A DNA stretch of 64,000 nt, taken from positions 18,268-82,267 of the forward strand of contig CANNER010000005.1 in assembly GCA_947503715.1 (NCBI GenBank), given 5' to 3'. Position numbers and translations under genes: made by a program. Source of the stretch: an uncultured Caulobacterales bacterium (GTDB taxonomy: Bacteria; Pseudomonadota; Alphaproteobacteria; Caulobacterales; Maricaulaceae). The number at the start of each line of letters is the position of its first letter. Position 1 is the first letter of the stretch. This document shows positions 23,237 through 32,262 of the stretch, piece after piece. The notes beneath the pieces were generated by a model that saw only the letters and a program-made list of their open reading frames with translations, had not been told where the DNA came from and did not search any database.

Positions 23237-23252
23237 GCTTTTACCCGCACCA
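23237..23252 (+). other. Right att copy of island B (diverged)
   Basis: GCTTTTACCCGCACCA differs at two of 16 positions from the tRNA-Leu 3' end. Surrounding bases (TTGCAC before, TTTTCCTA after) also resemble 15554-15583. Confidence 0.75.
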
Positions 23253-23415
23253 TTTTCCTATTTATATAAATTGCATTCAACGCTTAGGGCGAGCGTCCTT
23301 GATACGTCCAGAATTACGACGCGTGCAAAGTTGGAGTCTTCAAGAAGTATCAGAAATCTCTTGAGTGTGTTATTTAATCACACTATTGGGAGGGACCTTC
23401 TCATAGGAAAGACCT

Positions 23416-23763
23416 TTGAAACTGATGTTTTTGACATCTAGAGCGCTCATGAAGGCGGTAAGTCTACTTATCGTATCCATGTTTCTATGTGTCCAGATCT
23501 CGTCAGCCTCTCATGTTCATCATATGGAAGATACGACCCCTGAACCCAACGTATGTGTGGCTTGTATTGCCTCTTCGCAGGACGATGATCTTGAGCGCGA
23601 CCTGCCGCCACTGCCATCCCTTCCAGAATTTTTAATAGCGAATACATTGGACCATGATTTGAATGGTCTGAATGCCGTGCAGTTTACGCTTGTTTTAAGC
23701 GATGAGACCGCGCTTGAACCGCCAAATTTGCGGTTATCGGCCCCACGTGCCCCGCCTGTCTAA
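23416..23763 (+). CDS. Small secreted protein with His and Cys motifs, next to a TonB receptor
   Basis: 115 residues. A hydrophobic signal-like segment (VSLLIVSMFLCVQISSASHV) is followed by HVHHMED and CVACIASS, then a Pro-rich acidic tail. Short proteins with such His/CxxC motifs (DUF2946-like) often sit beside TonB receptors for metals, so periplasmic metal handling is a fair guess. It precedes the receptor by about 100 bases on the same strand. Family assignment is tentative; the second Met (MKAVSLL) could be the real start. Confidence 0.6.
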   Translation: MKLMFLTSRALMKAVSLLIVSMFLCVQISSASHVHHMEDTTPEPNVCVACIASSQDDDLERDLPPLPSLPEFLIANTLDHDLNGLNAVQFTLVLSDETALEPPNLRLSAPRAPPV

Positions 23764-23865
23764 GGCCGCTTAAAATTGACATTGTCTGAGTTCGTTTTGG
23801 AACTCGCCATTTTCTGACGTCGTCAGAGACAAATACTTCTATTAAAAATCATATTGGAGGATCCC

Positions 23866-26067
23866 ATGCGGTCTCTTAAACTTGCTGGCTTGGCCTCAAC
23901 GGCCCTTTGCGTTGTTGCGCTTTCTACATCTGCCAATGCCCAAATTGATGACGAGGTCGTCATCGCCACAGATACACGCCAAGCCTATCTTGGGAACTTC
24001 AACCCTCTCGAGGTCCCGAATGCTGATCAAGTTATTGACAGCGAACTTCTTGAAAATGCGGGCGTGCTCAACTTGAGTGAAGCCCTCGACTTATCCGCGT
24101 CGGTCGCGCGCCAAAATAATTTTGGCGGGTTGTGGAACAGTTTTTCCGTTCGCGGTTTCGCGGGTGATATTAATCTGCCGAGCGGTTTTCTTGTCAACGG
24201 CTTTAACGCCGGGCGCGGCTTTGGCGGGCCCCGCGATTTGGCCGGAATTGAGTCGGTCAGCGTCCTGAAGGGTCCAAGGTCAGCCTTGTTTGGCAGAGGC
24301 GAGCCCGGCGGAACTGTTAACCTCGTGACCAAAAGACCCCAATTCGAATCTGGTGGTTATATCAAAGGCACAGTGGGGAGCTGGGAACAGTACCGCGCTG
24401 AGGCGGATATACAGCATTTTGTCAGCGGAGACGGGGGCGATTTGGGTTTCCGTTTGGTCGGTTTCTATGAAGATGCCGAGAGTTTTCGCAATGATGTTGA
24501 GACGGAAAAGTTGGGTTTTTACCCGTCTGTGACACTCAACCTAAATGACGCTGCGACGGTGACTTATGAATTGGAATATACGGAACAAGAGCTTCCTTTT
24601 GATCGTGGCGTCGTCTTTTCCGAGGAATTTGGATTCTCGCCGCGCGATTTTTTTGTTGGCGAGAATGTTCCAATTGAGACGCAGGTTTTAGGCCATCAGC
24701 TGGAAGTCGAATTTGACCTCAATGAGAATTGGAGCCTACTCACGGGCGCGGGTTACCGTGAGACGAGCTTGGAAGGGGACGCGTTTGAGCCACAATTCGG
24801 ATCGCGTCAAACCTTCTTCCGGGACGATGAAGGTGGTCAATTCGTTTCGCGTTTCTTCCGTTCGCGTGATTTTGAGTCAGATTATGTCGTCCTTCGCGGT
24901 GAGTTGGCGGGTGAGTTCAACACGGGCGGCTTACGCCATCGTTTGATCTTAGGGGCTGACTATGATGAGTTTGATAATACACTTGTGATCGACCGGGGAC
25001 GCCCCAGCCCGCGCGGTGATTTCCTTGGCGAGGGTCGCCTACTCACGGATGCGACTCCGGCAGAGCTTGGCCGGTTCCTCTTGCTGGATATCAATAATCC
25101 CGTTTACGGCTTGAACCTCGCCCCTGATGCAGGCGCGAATACGAACCGAAATGAAGTGCTGAGCGGTTTTGGTCTCTATATTCAGGACCAGATTGATATT
25201 ACCGATCAACTCCAGGTCCGGATCGGTGGCCGCTTTAGTGATTTTGAGCAGGACATTACCAATAACCTTGTGGATCCTAACGCGACACGCACAACATCCG
25301 ATACCCGGTTCTCTCCACAGGTTGGGGTGGTCTATCGTGTCAATGAAGGGGTGAGCCTTTATGCGTCCTACGGAGAAGGTTTCCGTCAGCAGACGGGTGT
25401 TGATTTCCAAGGTGATCAATTTGACCCGAATTTAACAGATTCACTGGAGGGCGGCGTGAAAGCCGAACTCGGTCAATTTTTCGACACAGTAAACGGTTCG
25501 GTGAGTTTGACGGTTTTCCAAGTCAATCAGGATAATTTCCTCGTCAATGATGATAGACCCGAAGCGACCGCAGTTGGTTTCTTCTCCATTCCGGCAGGTG
25601 AGGCCGCAAGTACAGGCGTGGAATTTGATGCCAATGTAGAGTTCGAAAACGATCTCAGCCTCTGGGTGTCCTATGCCTATACGGATGCGGAATTTAAAAA
25701 TAGCTTTGCCGATGCTGACGGATTTGGATTTACAATCGATGCGGGTGATCCGCTGATCAATACGCCAAAACATCAGTTTAACGTGCAGGCCGCCAAGAAT
25801 TTCGATCTCGGTGCTATCCAGGCGCAACTTGGCGGAGGCTTGCTTTATGTGGGCGACCGAAATGGTTTTGTGGGGTCGGACTTCGAATTGCCGGATTATA
25901 CAACTGTGCGGGCCTTTGCAGAAATCGAACCCGTTGAAAATATTTCACTCCGTTTGGATGTTGATAATATCTTCGATGAAACTTTCTACACGAATTCCTT
26001 TGCCAATGTGTGGGTTGAACCGGGTGCGCCGCGTCGTTTCCGGATCACCGCCGCGTATAATTTTTAG
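23866..26067 (+). CDS. TonB-dependent siderophore-type outer membrane receptor
   Basis: Outer-membrane beta-barrel importer of 733 residues. Signal peptide MRSLKLAGLASTALCVVALS ends at SANAQ. The plug domain has SFSVRGFAGD, NGFNAGRGFGGPRD and SVSVLKGPRSALFGRGEPGG, the hallmark plug signature. The barrel ends with RRFRITAAYNF and its terminal Phe. Start 23866 is chosen for GGAGG five bases upstream. It heads a set with an ABC ATPase and two permeases, suggesting uptake of a chelated metal or related compound. The ligand is unknown. Confidence 0.9.
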   Translation: MRSLKLAGLASTALCVVALSTSANAQIDDEVVIATDTRQAYLGNFNPLEVPNADQVIDSELLENAGVLNLSEALDLSASVARQNNFGGLWNSFSVRGFAGDINLPSGFLVNGFNAGRGFGGPRDLAGIESVSVLKGPRSALFGRGEPGGTVNLVTKRPQFESGGYIKGTVGSWEQYRAEADIQHFVSGDGGDLGFRLVGFYEDAESFRNDVETEKLGFYPSVTLNLNDAATVTYELEYTEQELPFDRGVVFSEEFGFSPRDFFVGENVPIETQVLGHQLEVEFDLNENWSLLTGAGYRETSLEGDAFEPQFGSRQTFFRDDEGGQFVSRFFRSRDFESDYVVLRGELAGEFNTGGLRHRLILGADYDEFDNTLVIDRGRPSPRGDFLGEGRLLTDATPAELGRFLLLDINNPVYGLNLAPDAGANTNRNEVLSGFGLYIQDQIDITDQLQVRIGGRFSDFEQDITNNLVDPNATRTTSDTRFSPQVGVVYRVNEGVSLYASYGEGFRQQTGVDFQGDQFDPNLTDSLEGGVKAELGQFFDTVNGSVSLTVFQVNQDNFLVNDDRPEATAVGFFSIPAGEAASTGVEFDANVEFENDLSLWVSYAYTDAEFKNSFADADGFGFTIDAGDPLINTPKHQFNVQAAKNFDLGAIQAQLGGGLLYVGDRNGFVGSDFELPDYTTVRAFAEIEPVENISLRLDVDNIFDETFYTNSFANVWVEPGAPRRFRITAAYNF

Positions 26068-26076
26068 GAGCGTTTT

Positions 26077-26793
26077 ATGTCAGCTATCGAAGTCAATGAC
26101 CTATTCGTCAGTCGTGACGGGACCGAGGTCCTGCAAGGCATTTCCTTCTCTGTTGAACGGGGCAGCGTGTATGCGCTGCTCGGCGGGAATGGGGCCGGGA
26201 AGTCCACTACTCTGTTAACTTTATTGGGTTTTCTATCTCCGCAACGTGGCGCGGTAAATGTGCTCGACTCTGACGTTGCAAAAGATGTGAAACAGTTGCG
26301 TCAGCAGATTGCCTATCTTCCGGAAGCGGCGACTCTTTATCCGCATCTTAATGCCTATGAAAATCTTGAATATTTTCTCGACTTGGCGGGCAAGACGACA
26401 CCGAAAGCTGAATTAGATGTGGTTTTGGACGAGGTCGGACTTCAAGTTGAGGCCCGGTCCCGCCACATGGATAATTATTCCAAGGGCATGCGCCAGAAAG
26501 TGGCGATTGCGCTTGCGATCCTGCGGGAAACTCCCGTTTTATTGCTTGACGAACCCACCTCCGGTCTCGACCCGATTGCTATTGATGAGTTTAATGCCTT
26601 GGTGCGGAAACTGGCGGGGCAGGGCAAAACGATCCTCATGGTGACCCATGATGTTTACGGGGCCTGTCAGGTCGCAGACCGCATTGGCCTTTTGCGGCGC
26701 GGGCAACTCGTCGGAAGTTTCGATGCAGAGACCGGACAGCGGATTGACACGGACCGCGTCCATGCGGCCTTTGCAAAAAGGGCTGTAGCATGA
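26077..26793 (+). CDS. ABC transporter ATP-binding protein
   Basis: ATPase of 238 residues. Walker A GGNGAGKSTT near residue 36, signature YSKGMRQKVAIA near 135, Walker B VLLLDEPTSGLDP near 157, switch His in MVTHD. It resembles NosF/YadG-type ATPases that pair with ABC-2 permeases. It starts 9 bases after the receptor and overlaps the next gene by 4 bases, so the three ABC genes form one complex. Confidence 0.93.
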   Translation: MSAIEVNDLFVSRDGTEVLQGISFSVERGSVYALLGGNGAGKSTTLLTLLGFLSPQRGAVNVLDSDVAKDVKQLRQQIAYLPEAATLYPHLNAYENLEYFLDLAGKTTPKAELDVVLDEVGLQVEARSRHMDNYSKGMRQKVAIALAILRETPVLLLDEPTSGLDPIAIDEFNALVRKLAGQGKTILMVTHDVYGACQVADRIGLLRRGQLVGSFDAETGQRIDTDRVHAAFAKRAVA

Positions 26794-28226
26794 GCAGTTC
26801 ACTCCGCATCGCAAAAGAAGAATGGCGGCAATGGCTGCGCTCGCGCCTCGCCGTACTCAGCTTAATCGTCTTCACCGTTCTACTTCTATTTACGACCGCA
26901 TTTACAATGCTAGATGCGCAGGAAGCCCGTCATGAACGGCTTCATCAACAGGAACAGGCTGAAGAGACATTCCTCAATCAGCCGGACCGCCATCCGCATC
27001 GTATGGTACATTACGGACATTACGTTTTCCGCGCTCCGCCACCGCTCGCCATGTTTGATCCCGGCGTGGATGCCGTCACCGGGCAGTCCCTTTTCCTAGA
27101 GGGTCACAGACAAAATTCAGCGATGTTTGCTGATGCGCGCGCAGAAGCGCGTACAGGTGGCTTTGGCGCTCTAACACCCGCAAAGCTGTATCATCTCTTC
27201 CTCCCATTGCTTATTATTGCGCTGGGGCATGGGGTCATTTTGCGTGAGCGTGAGGCCCGAACATTGGGGCCGCTCTTGTCACAAGGGGTGTCCGGTTCAA
27301 GGCTTTACCGTGGTAAATTACTAGCCTTAGGCGTATTGATCGCAGCGCTATCGCTGCCCGCTTTATTCTCCGCCATCGCTGCAACGTTTTTCGGTGAAAG
27401 TCTTTTGGCTAGCCTAGCCCTCTATACAGGGACTTTACTCTATCTGGGGGTCTGGGCGGCCTTGACCCTTCTGGTCTCTCTTGCAACCCGCTCACGCGGT
27501 TTGGCATTGGGCGTTTTATCCGCCCTCTGGGTGATAACAGTTCTCGTCATTCCAAGAATTGGTGTAACCTCAGCTAGTGCAGCTTTGCCGACGGAAGGTA
27601 AAATTCTGACAGATATGCGTATGAATGAAGACCTCAGAAAGCTGGGAGATGGTCACAACGCAGCGGATCCAGCTTTTGCTAAATTGCGGGCAAACCTGCT
27701 CGCGCAATATGATGTTGAGACTGTTGATGAGCTCCCCATAAATTTCCGCGGTATGGTCGCCTCGGAAAGTGAAACCAAACTGACGGAAACGCTGAATGCC
27801 TATGCGGAAAAACGTATGGAGCGGGAACGGGACCAAGCGGCTCATCTGTCCGCATATGGTTGGATTTCGCCTTACATTGCCGTTGGTGCTGCCTCTCGTC
27901 ATCTCGCCGGGACGGATCTTGAAACGCATCATCGTTTCCTCCGCGAGGCAGAGGCGGTCCGGTTTGATTTTGTCCAAGGGTTGAATAAAGCCCATATCGA
28001 AGACCTATCCTATGAGGATGATATTAATCGTAATAATGGTGAAGAGGGATGGAAAAATGCACGTATCGACTCGGAGAATTGGAAGGTATTAAATAACTTC
28101 CGTTTTGCGCCCGATGCTGCGCAAACGCGCTTGGATAGGGCCATGTCCATGCTCATGGCTTTGACCCTCTGGTTTATGGGTTTACTTGGCTTAGGGCTTA
28201 TAGCGGCACGGAGGCTCACACCATGA
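26790..28226 (+). CDS. ABC-2 type permease (DUF3526-like), first subunit
   Basis: 478 residues. One N-terminal membrane helix (LAVLSLIVFTVLLLFTTAFT) is followed by a large periplasmic region and a cluster of helices around residues 130-260. A second soluble region of about 190 residues and a last C-terminal helix follow. The EEWRQWLRSRLA beginning is typical of NosY-like permeases. Overlaps both neighbours by 4 bases. Confidence 0.82.
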   Translation: MSSSLRIAKEEWRQWLRSRLAVLSLIVFTVLLLFTTAFTMLDAQEARHERLHQQEQAEETFLNQPDRHPHRMVHYGHYVFRAPPPLAMFDPGVDAVTGQSLFLEGHRQNSAMFADARAEARTGGFGALTPAKLYHLFLPLLIIALGHGVILREREARTLGPLLSQGVSGSRLYRGKLLALGVLIAALSLPALFSAIAATFFGESLLASLALYTGTLLYLGVWAALTLLVSLATRSRGLALGVLSALWVITVLVIPRIGVTSASAALPTEGKILTDMRMNEDLRKLGDGHNAADPAFAKLRANLLAQYDVETVDELPINFRGMVASESETKLTETLNAYAEKRMERERDQAAHLSAYGWISPYIAVGAASRHLAGTDLETHHRFLREAEAVRFDFVQGLNKAHIEDLSYEDDINRNNGEEGWKNARIDSENWKVLNNFRFAPDAAQTRLDRAMSMLMALTLWFMGLLGLGLIAARRLTP

Positions 28227-29500
28227 TGCGCGAAATAAAATTTATGTTCCGCGATAAAGCCGTTTGGGTTTGGCTCACGCTGGCTTTTCTATTTTCCCTC
28301 GCGGCTGTGATACTTGGGGTGAACGAGGTTCGCCAGCAGCGCGCCGAAATTGCGGAGCTTAAACAGCTGGATCAGATTGAGCGGGAAGTTGCACTTTCCG
28401 ATCAATCTGACTGGGGCTCTGCGGCCTATTATACCTTTCACATCACCTATGATCCCCCATCCGATTTTGCCTATGCGGCTATCGGACAGAGGGATGTGAA
28501 TCCATGGAAACATCGTATTCGGATGTTGGCGCTGGAGGGGCAAATCTATGAGACCGATGCCAATAATCCTGACTTTGCCTTGATTGGTCGATTTGATTTC
28601 GCTTTTGTTGCGAGTTTGATTGCACCCTTACTCGTCATCCTGCTCTTATTTGATCTAAGATCCGGAGAGCAGGTGGCGGGAAGATTGCGGTTGATCGAAG
28701 CCAGTGCGGGTAATCCGCGAACACTCTGGCGTCTGCGGGCAGCCTTACGGGTTGCCGCTCTATCAATCGTGCTGTGTTTGCCCGTCATTCTTGGCGGGTT
28801 AGTGTCCGGGGCGTCAATAGGGACCCTCGTGCTCTGCGTTTTGGCCGTCTGCCTTTACCTCATTTTTTGGACGGCTTTGACGCTTTGGCTAACGCCAGCA
28901 AAACGGACGGGCGCTTATAATTTGACCATTATGCTCGGTGTTTGGTTGCTCACCTGCGCCGTCATTCCGGCAACGCTCACGGAAGCAATCAGTCGCGCGG
29001 TTCACCTTCCTGATGGGGGTGAAATCGTTCTGACGCAGCGCGAAGCCGTCAATGATGCCTGGGACCTTCCTCGAGCCGATACGTATACACCATTTCTCGA
29101 GCGTCATCCTGATTGGAAAGATTACACAAGTTGGGACAAGGAGGCCTTTGAGTGGAAATGGTATTATGCATTCCAACAAGTGGGTGATCAAACAGCTGAA
29201 GATCTCAGCCAAGCTTACCGCGAAGGACAGGCCCGCCGCGATGAAATGGCCTGTTTGTCCAGCGTCGTGTCTCCCGCGACACTTCTTCAACGGGTGATGG
29301 AAAACTTAGCCGAGACAGATATGCAGGCTGCCATAGCTTATGAGCAGGATGTTCGAGATTTTCACGCAAATTTACGCGCGTGGCATTATCCCAAAATCTT
29401 TAAAGATGAGCGTTTCGATGCGGATGAGGCCGTACGGATAATCCCAACCTTCGATCCCGAAATTGTACGGGACGGCAAAGCAGGAGGATTAAGCCACTAA
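28223..29500 (+). CDS. ABC-2 type permease (DUF3526-like), second subunit
   Basis: 425 residues with the same plan as the preceding gene: N-terminal helix (VWVWLTLAFLFSLAAVILGV), periplasmic domain, helices in the middle (SLIAPLLVILLLFDLRSGEQ), and a long soluble C part. The two genes look like ancient duplicates that form a heterodimeric channel with the ATPase. Unlike the first subunit it ends without a clear last helix. Confidence 0.8.
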   Translation: MMREIKFMFRDKAVWVWLTLAFLFSLAAVILGVNEVRQQRAEIAELKQLDQIEREVALSDQSDWGSAAYYTFHITYDPPSDFAYAAIGQRDVNPWKHRIRMLALEGQIYETDANNPDFALIGRFDFAFVASLIAPLLVILLLFDLRSGEQVAGRLRLIEASAGNPRTLWRLRAALRVAALSIVLCLPVILGGLVSGASIGTLVLCVLAVCLYLIFWTALTLWLTPAKRTGAYNLTIMLGVWLLTCAVIPATLTEAISRAVHLPDGGEIVLTQREAVNDAWDLPRADTYTPFLERHPDWKDYTSWDKEAFEWKWYYAFQQVGDQTAEDLSQAYREGQARRDEMACLSSVVSPATLLQRVMENLAETDMQAAIAYEQDVRDFHANLRAWHYPKIFKDERFDADEAVRIIPTFDPEIVRDGKAGGLSH

Positions 29501-29675
29501 AGTCTGACACTTGATTTTGTCTCGTGGTATTTTCGCAACACTGTCTCTGAGATTTGCATCCGAAGTCAAAACCACTTGTGAGTCCAAGGTTTGATTGAGG
29601 TCAATTGTTTATATTATTCCTGCACAAATAGTTTTTTGAGACGTAAGTAGTGCATTCCTTTAAGGGCAATCTCAA

Positions 29676-31088
29676 ATGAAACGTTTCTCTAAATTGGTCT
29701 ATGCTTTGTCCGTGTCGGGAACTCTTTTGTCCGCATGCGCAAGTCTCACTGTTCCTGAAAAACCAAGCCCTGAGTCCTCCCTCGCCATAGCGGCTGAAAT
29801 TCCGGAAGTCTTTTTCAACGCGGACGGTGTTTCTTTGCCGTTTGAGACCTCTTGGTGGGAAGCTTTTGGGGATCCCGATCTGACGAGGCTGGTAAATGCC
29901 GCTTTGGCTGAAAATAGAGCGCTTGAGGTTGCCCAAGCCAATGTCAGGATTGCGTCTATGCGGCTGGAACGGCAAGAGCGGGAAAGGGGTATTCAGACGT
30001 CCAGTTCTGCGAATTTGGAAGCTGGGCGTGCGGCCTTTCCAAATAGATCTGTTATTGCGACGGCCTCAGGTAATCTGGGCGCGAGTTGGGAATATGATGC
30101 TTTTGGTCGGATTGCGTCCGCCATCCGCGCAGCCGCGTTCACTGTTGAGGCGGAAGAGCAAGCCCGTCGAGATATCGCCGTAATCATTAGCAGCGAAACA
30201 GCTTTGGCCTATATAGATTTGCGGGGGGCGCAGCGCCGACTGGCTGTCGCGCGCGATAATGCTCAGACGCAGTTACAGAGTTTAGACCTGCTAAAATTAC
30301 GTCTTGAGAACGGTCGGGCCACCGATTTAGATGTGAGCCGTTCAGAAGCGCAATACCGTACAACACTCGCAGACCTTCCGCGTTTTCAGGCTGGCATTGA
30401 AAGCGCGGTGAGTCGGCTGGCCGTTCTAACAGGGACGTCTGCCTCCGCGCCGAGCCAAGATTTACTAGATTTGAAAGAGACCGAACGTGATATTCCGAGC
30501 CTAACAGAGAGTTTTACGGTCAATGCGCCGCAAACCCTTTTGAGGCGTCGACCGGATATACGTTTGGCCGAAACTGAAATTTCAAGACGGTTGGCTTTAA
30601 GCGATGTGGAGAGAGCACGCCTATTCCCGACCCTAATTTTTAATGCGGATATATTCAGTCTTTTTGGAAATGGTAACCGGTTTGATCAAGCCTCAAGCCT
30701 CGGATTTGGTCTCGGTCCGGCCTTGCGCTGGGAAGGCCCGGATCTAACGCGTGTGCGCGCGGATATCGCTGTCGCAGATGCTGAAACCGAGCGGGCCTAT
30801 ATTGTTTATGAGCAGACAGTCCTGCAAGCTCTTGCCGATGTTGAGGCCGCCTTGTCCAATCGCCGGAACGAGGCCACAAGGCAGGAAAATCTGATATTGG
30901 CTGTGCGGTCCGCAAAACAATCCTTAGAGCTAGCGCAGCTGCGTTTCGAAGAAGGTGTTGATGATTTCCTAGACGTTCTGGACGCACAACGGACATTATT
31001 GGCAGCTGAGGACCGGCTGGCTGAGAACCGCTTGCAAACAACCAGATTGACGGTTCAAACGTACAGAGAATTAGGCGGAATTTGGTAA
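29676..31088 (+). CDS. Outer membrane efflux lipoprotein (NodT/OprM family)
   Basis: Outer-membrane channel of a tripartite RND pump, 470 residues. Lipoprotein signal ends at LSACAS (lipidated Cys near residue 20). Two internal repeats typical of TolC folds are visible (ANVRIASMRLERQERERG and LRRRPDIRLAETEISRRLAL). It overlaps the start of the adaptor gene by 7 bases. The 175 bases upstream hold no gene and probably carry the pump promoter. Confidence 0.92.
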   Translation: MKRFSKLVYALSVSGTLLSACASLTVPEKPSPESSLAIAAEIPEVFFNADGVSLPFETSWWEAFGDPDLTRLVNAALAENRALEVAQANVRIASMRLERQERERGIQTSSSANLEAGRAAFPNRSVIATASGNLGASWEYDAFGRIASAIRAAAFTVEAEEQARRDIAVIISSETALAYIDLRGAQRRLAVARDNAQTQLQSLDLLKLRLENGRATDLDVSRSEAQYRTTLADLPRFQAGIESAVSRLAVLTGTSASAPSQDLLDLKETERDIPSLTESFTVNAPQTLLRRRPDIRLAETEISRRLALSDVERARLFPTLIFNADIFSLFGNGNRFDQASSLGFGLGPALRWEGPDLTRVRADIAVADAETERAYIVYEQTVLQALADVEAALSNRRNEATRQENLILAVRSAKQSLELAQLRFEEGVDDFLDVLDAQRTLLAAEDRLAENRLQTTRLTVQTYRELGGIW

Positions 31089-32260
31089 TTGCCTTCCAAA
31101 TGACCGGCCACGTAAAAAAAGCAGTTCTAAAAATGACATATCGCATATTTTCCACCGTCGCCGTCTTTATCACGTGTTTGGGCCTGTCGCAGTTTGCGCA
31201 AGCGCAGCGTGGCCCGGCGAGTGTTTTTGTTGAGCCCGTCACAGAACGTGAATTTGCCATTAGGGTAGAGGCCTTGGGCACACTCACACCGAATGAAGTC
31301 GTGAATCTCACGTTGAATACGGCGGATCGTGTTCAATCACTATATTTTGATGATGGCCAGCGTGTCCGAAAAGGAAAAACACTCTTATCGCTTGCGCAGC
31401 GCGAACAGATAGCGCTCACCGAACAAGCGGAAGCCAATTCAGAAGAAGCCATCAAACAACTTGAGCGGGTTGAAAGACTGGCGAATCGCAACGCGGTTTC
31501 AAAAGCGGAACTGGATGAAGCCAGACGTGCGGTTGAGTCTGCGAGTGCGCAATTAAGAGCCGTGCAATCCCGTCAGAAGGATAGGGTACTTGTTGCACCT
31601 TTCGATGGTGTTCTCGGGTTTCGACAGGTCAGTGTCGGATCCTTTGTCAGGCCGGGTGATACCGTCGCGCGTTTAATCGATGACAGTGAAATGAATTTGG
31701 AATTTTCGGTCCCGTCAACATTTTTGAGATCGTTAAAACCGGGAACGAAAGTCTCCGCGCGGACGGATGACTTGCCCGATATGGCTTTTGATGGTGAGAT
31801 TGCGACTTTGGATAATGTGATTGATCCTATCACGCGATCTGTGACCGTTCGTGCGACACTTCCTAATCCTGATAGAGTTTTGATGTCCGGTATGTTTATG
31901 GAGGTCATCTTAATCGCAAACCCGCGCAAGAGCCTATCTATACCAGAAGAGGCCGTGCAGCCCATTGGCCCAAAAACCTATGTCTACAGGCTCAATGATG
32001 CAGATGGTACACTCACGGCGCAACGGCTCTATGTTGAGCTTGGGGCGGCAGAAAACGGCTATATCGAAGTGAAGTCAGGTTTAAATCCTGGTGACCGGGT
32101 TATTACGGAAGGCGTGATCCGCATTCGCGACGGCGCGGAAGTGAAAGTAGAAAGTAAATCCATACTTTTGCCGACAAAGGCCGGTGAGGTGCGTGTTTCA
32201 GGCGGTACGAATATATCCCGATCAACTGGAATTATGGCTGATGCGGCGCAGAGACCCTAA
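31082..32260 (+). CDS. RND efflux periplasmic adaptor (membrane fusion protein)
   Basis: Links the RND pump to the outer channel. 392 residues from the TTG at 31082; the signal peptide YRIFSTVAVFITCLGLSQFA follows Met 31133, so the real start may be ATG 31133. A lipoyl/hairpin region has QRVRKGKTLLSLAQ and a coiled-coil (EQAEANSEEAIKQLERVERL). The barrel part has VLVAPFDGVLGFRQVSVGSF. Followed after 2 bases by the pump gene. Confidence 0.92.
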   Translation: MVIAFQMTGHVKKAVLKMTYRIFSTVAVFITCLGLSQFAQAQRGPASVFVEPVTEREFAIRVEALGTLTPNEVVNLTLNTADRVQSLYFDDGQRVRKGKTLLSLAQREQIALTEQAEANSEEAIKQLERVERLANRNAVSKAELDEARRAVESASAQLRAVQSRQKDRVLVAPFDGVLGFRQVSVGSFVRPGDTVARLIDDSEMNLEFSVPSTFLRSLKPGTKVSARTDDLPDMAFDGEIATLDNVIDPITRSVTVRATLPNPDRVLMSGMFMEVILIANPRKSLSIPEEAVQPIGPKTYVYRLNDADGTLTAQRLYVELGAAENGYIEVKSGLNPGDRVITEGVIRIRDGAEVKVESKSILLPTKAGEVRVSGGTNISRSTGIMADAAQRP

Positions 32261-32262
32261 AT

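Larger units (their letters stand above)
15576..23252. mobile_element. Island B: older tandem island with decayed integrase
   Basis: Lies between the att copy at 15560-15575 and a diverged copy at 23237-23252. It begins with remains of an integrase closely related to the island A enzyme and carries an M48 peptidase-helicase pair. With a broken integrase and a diverged right att, it probably arrived before island A and can no longer move on its own. Confidence 0.75.
22950..23415. other. Intergenic: right end of island B
   Basis: Contains the likely promoter area of the M48-helicase operon, tandem arm-like repeats (23148-23173) and the diverged att copy (23237-23252). At about 23283-23362 a short open stretch reads RPELRRVQSWSLQEVSEIS, possibly a gene remnant. 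No complete gene seen. Confidence 0.5.
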
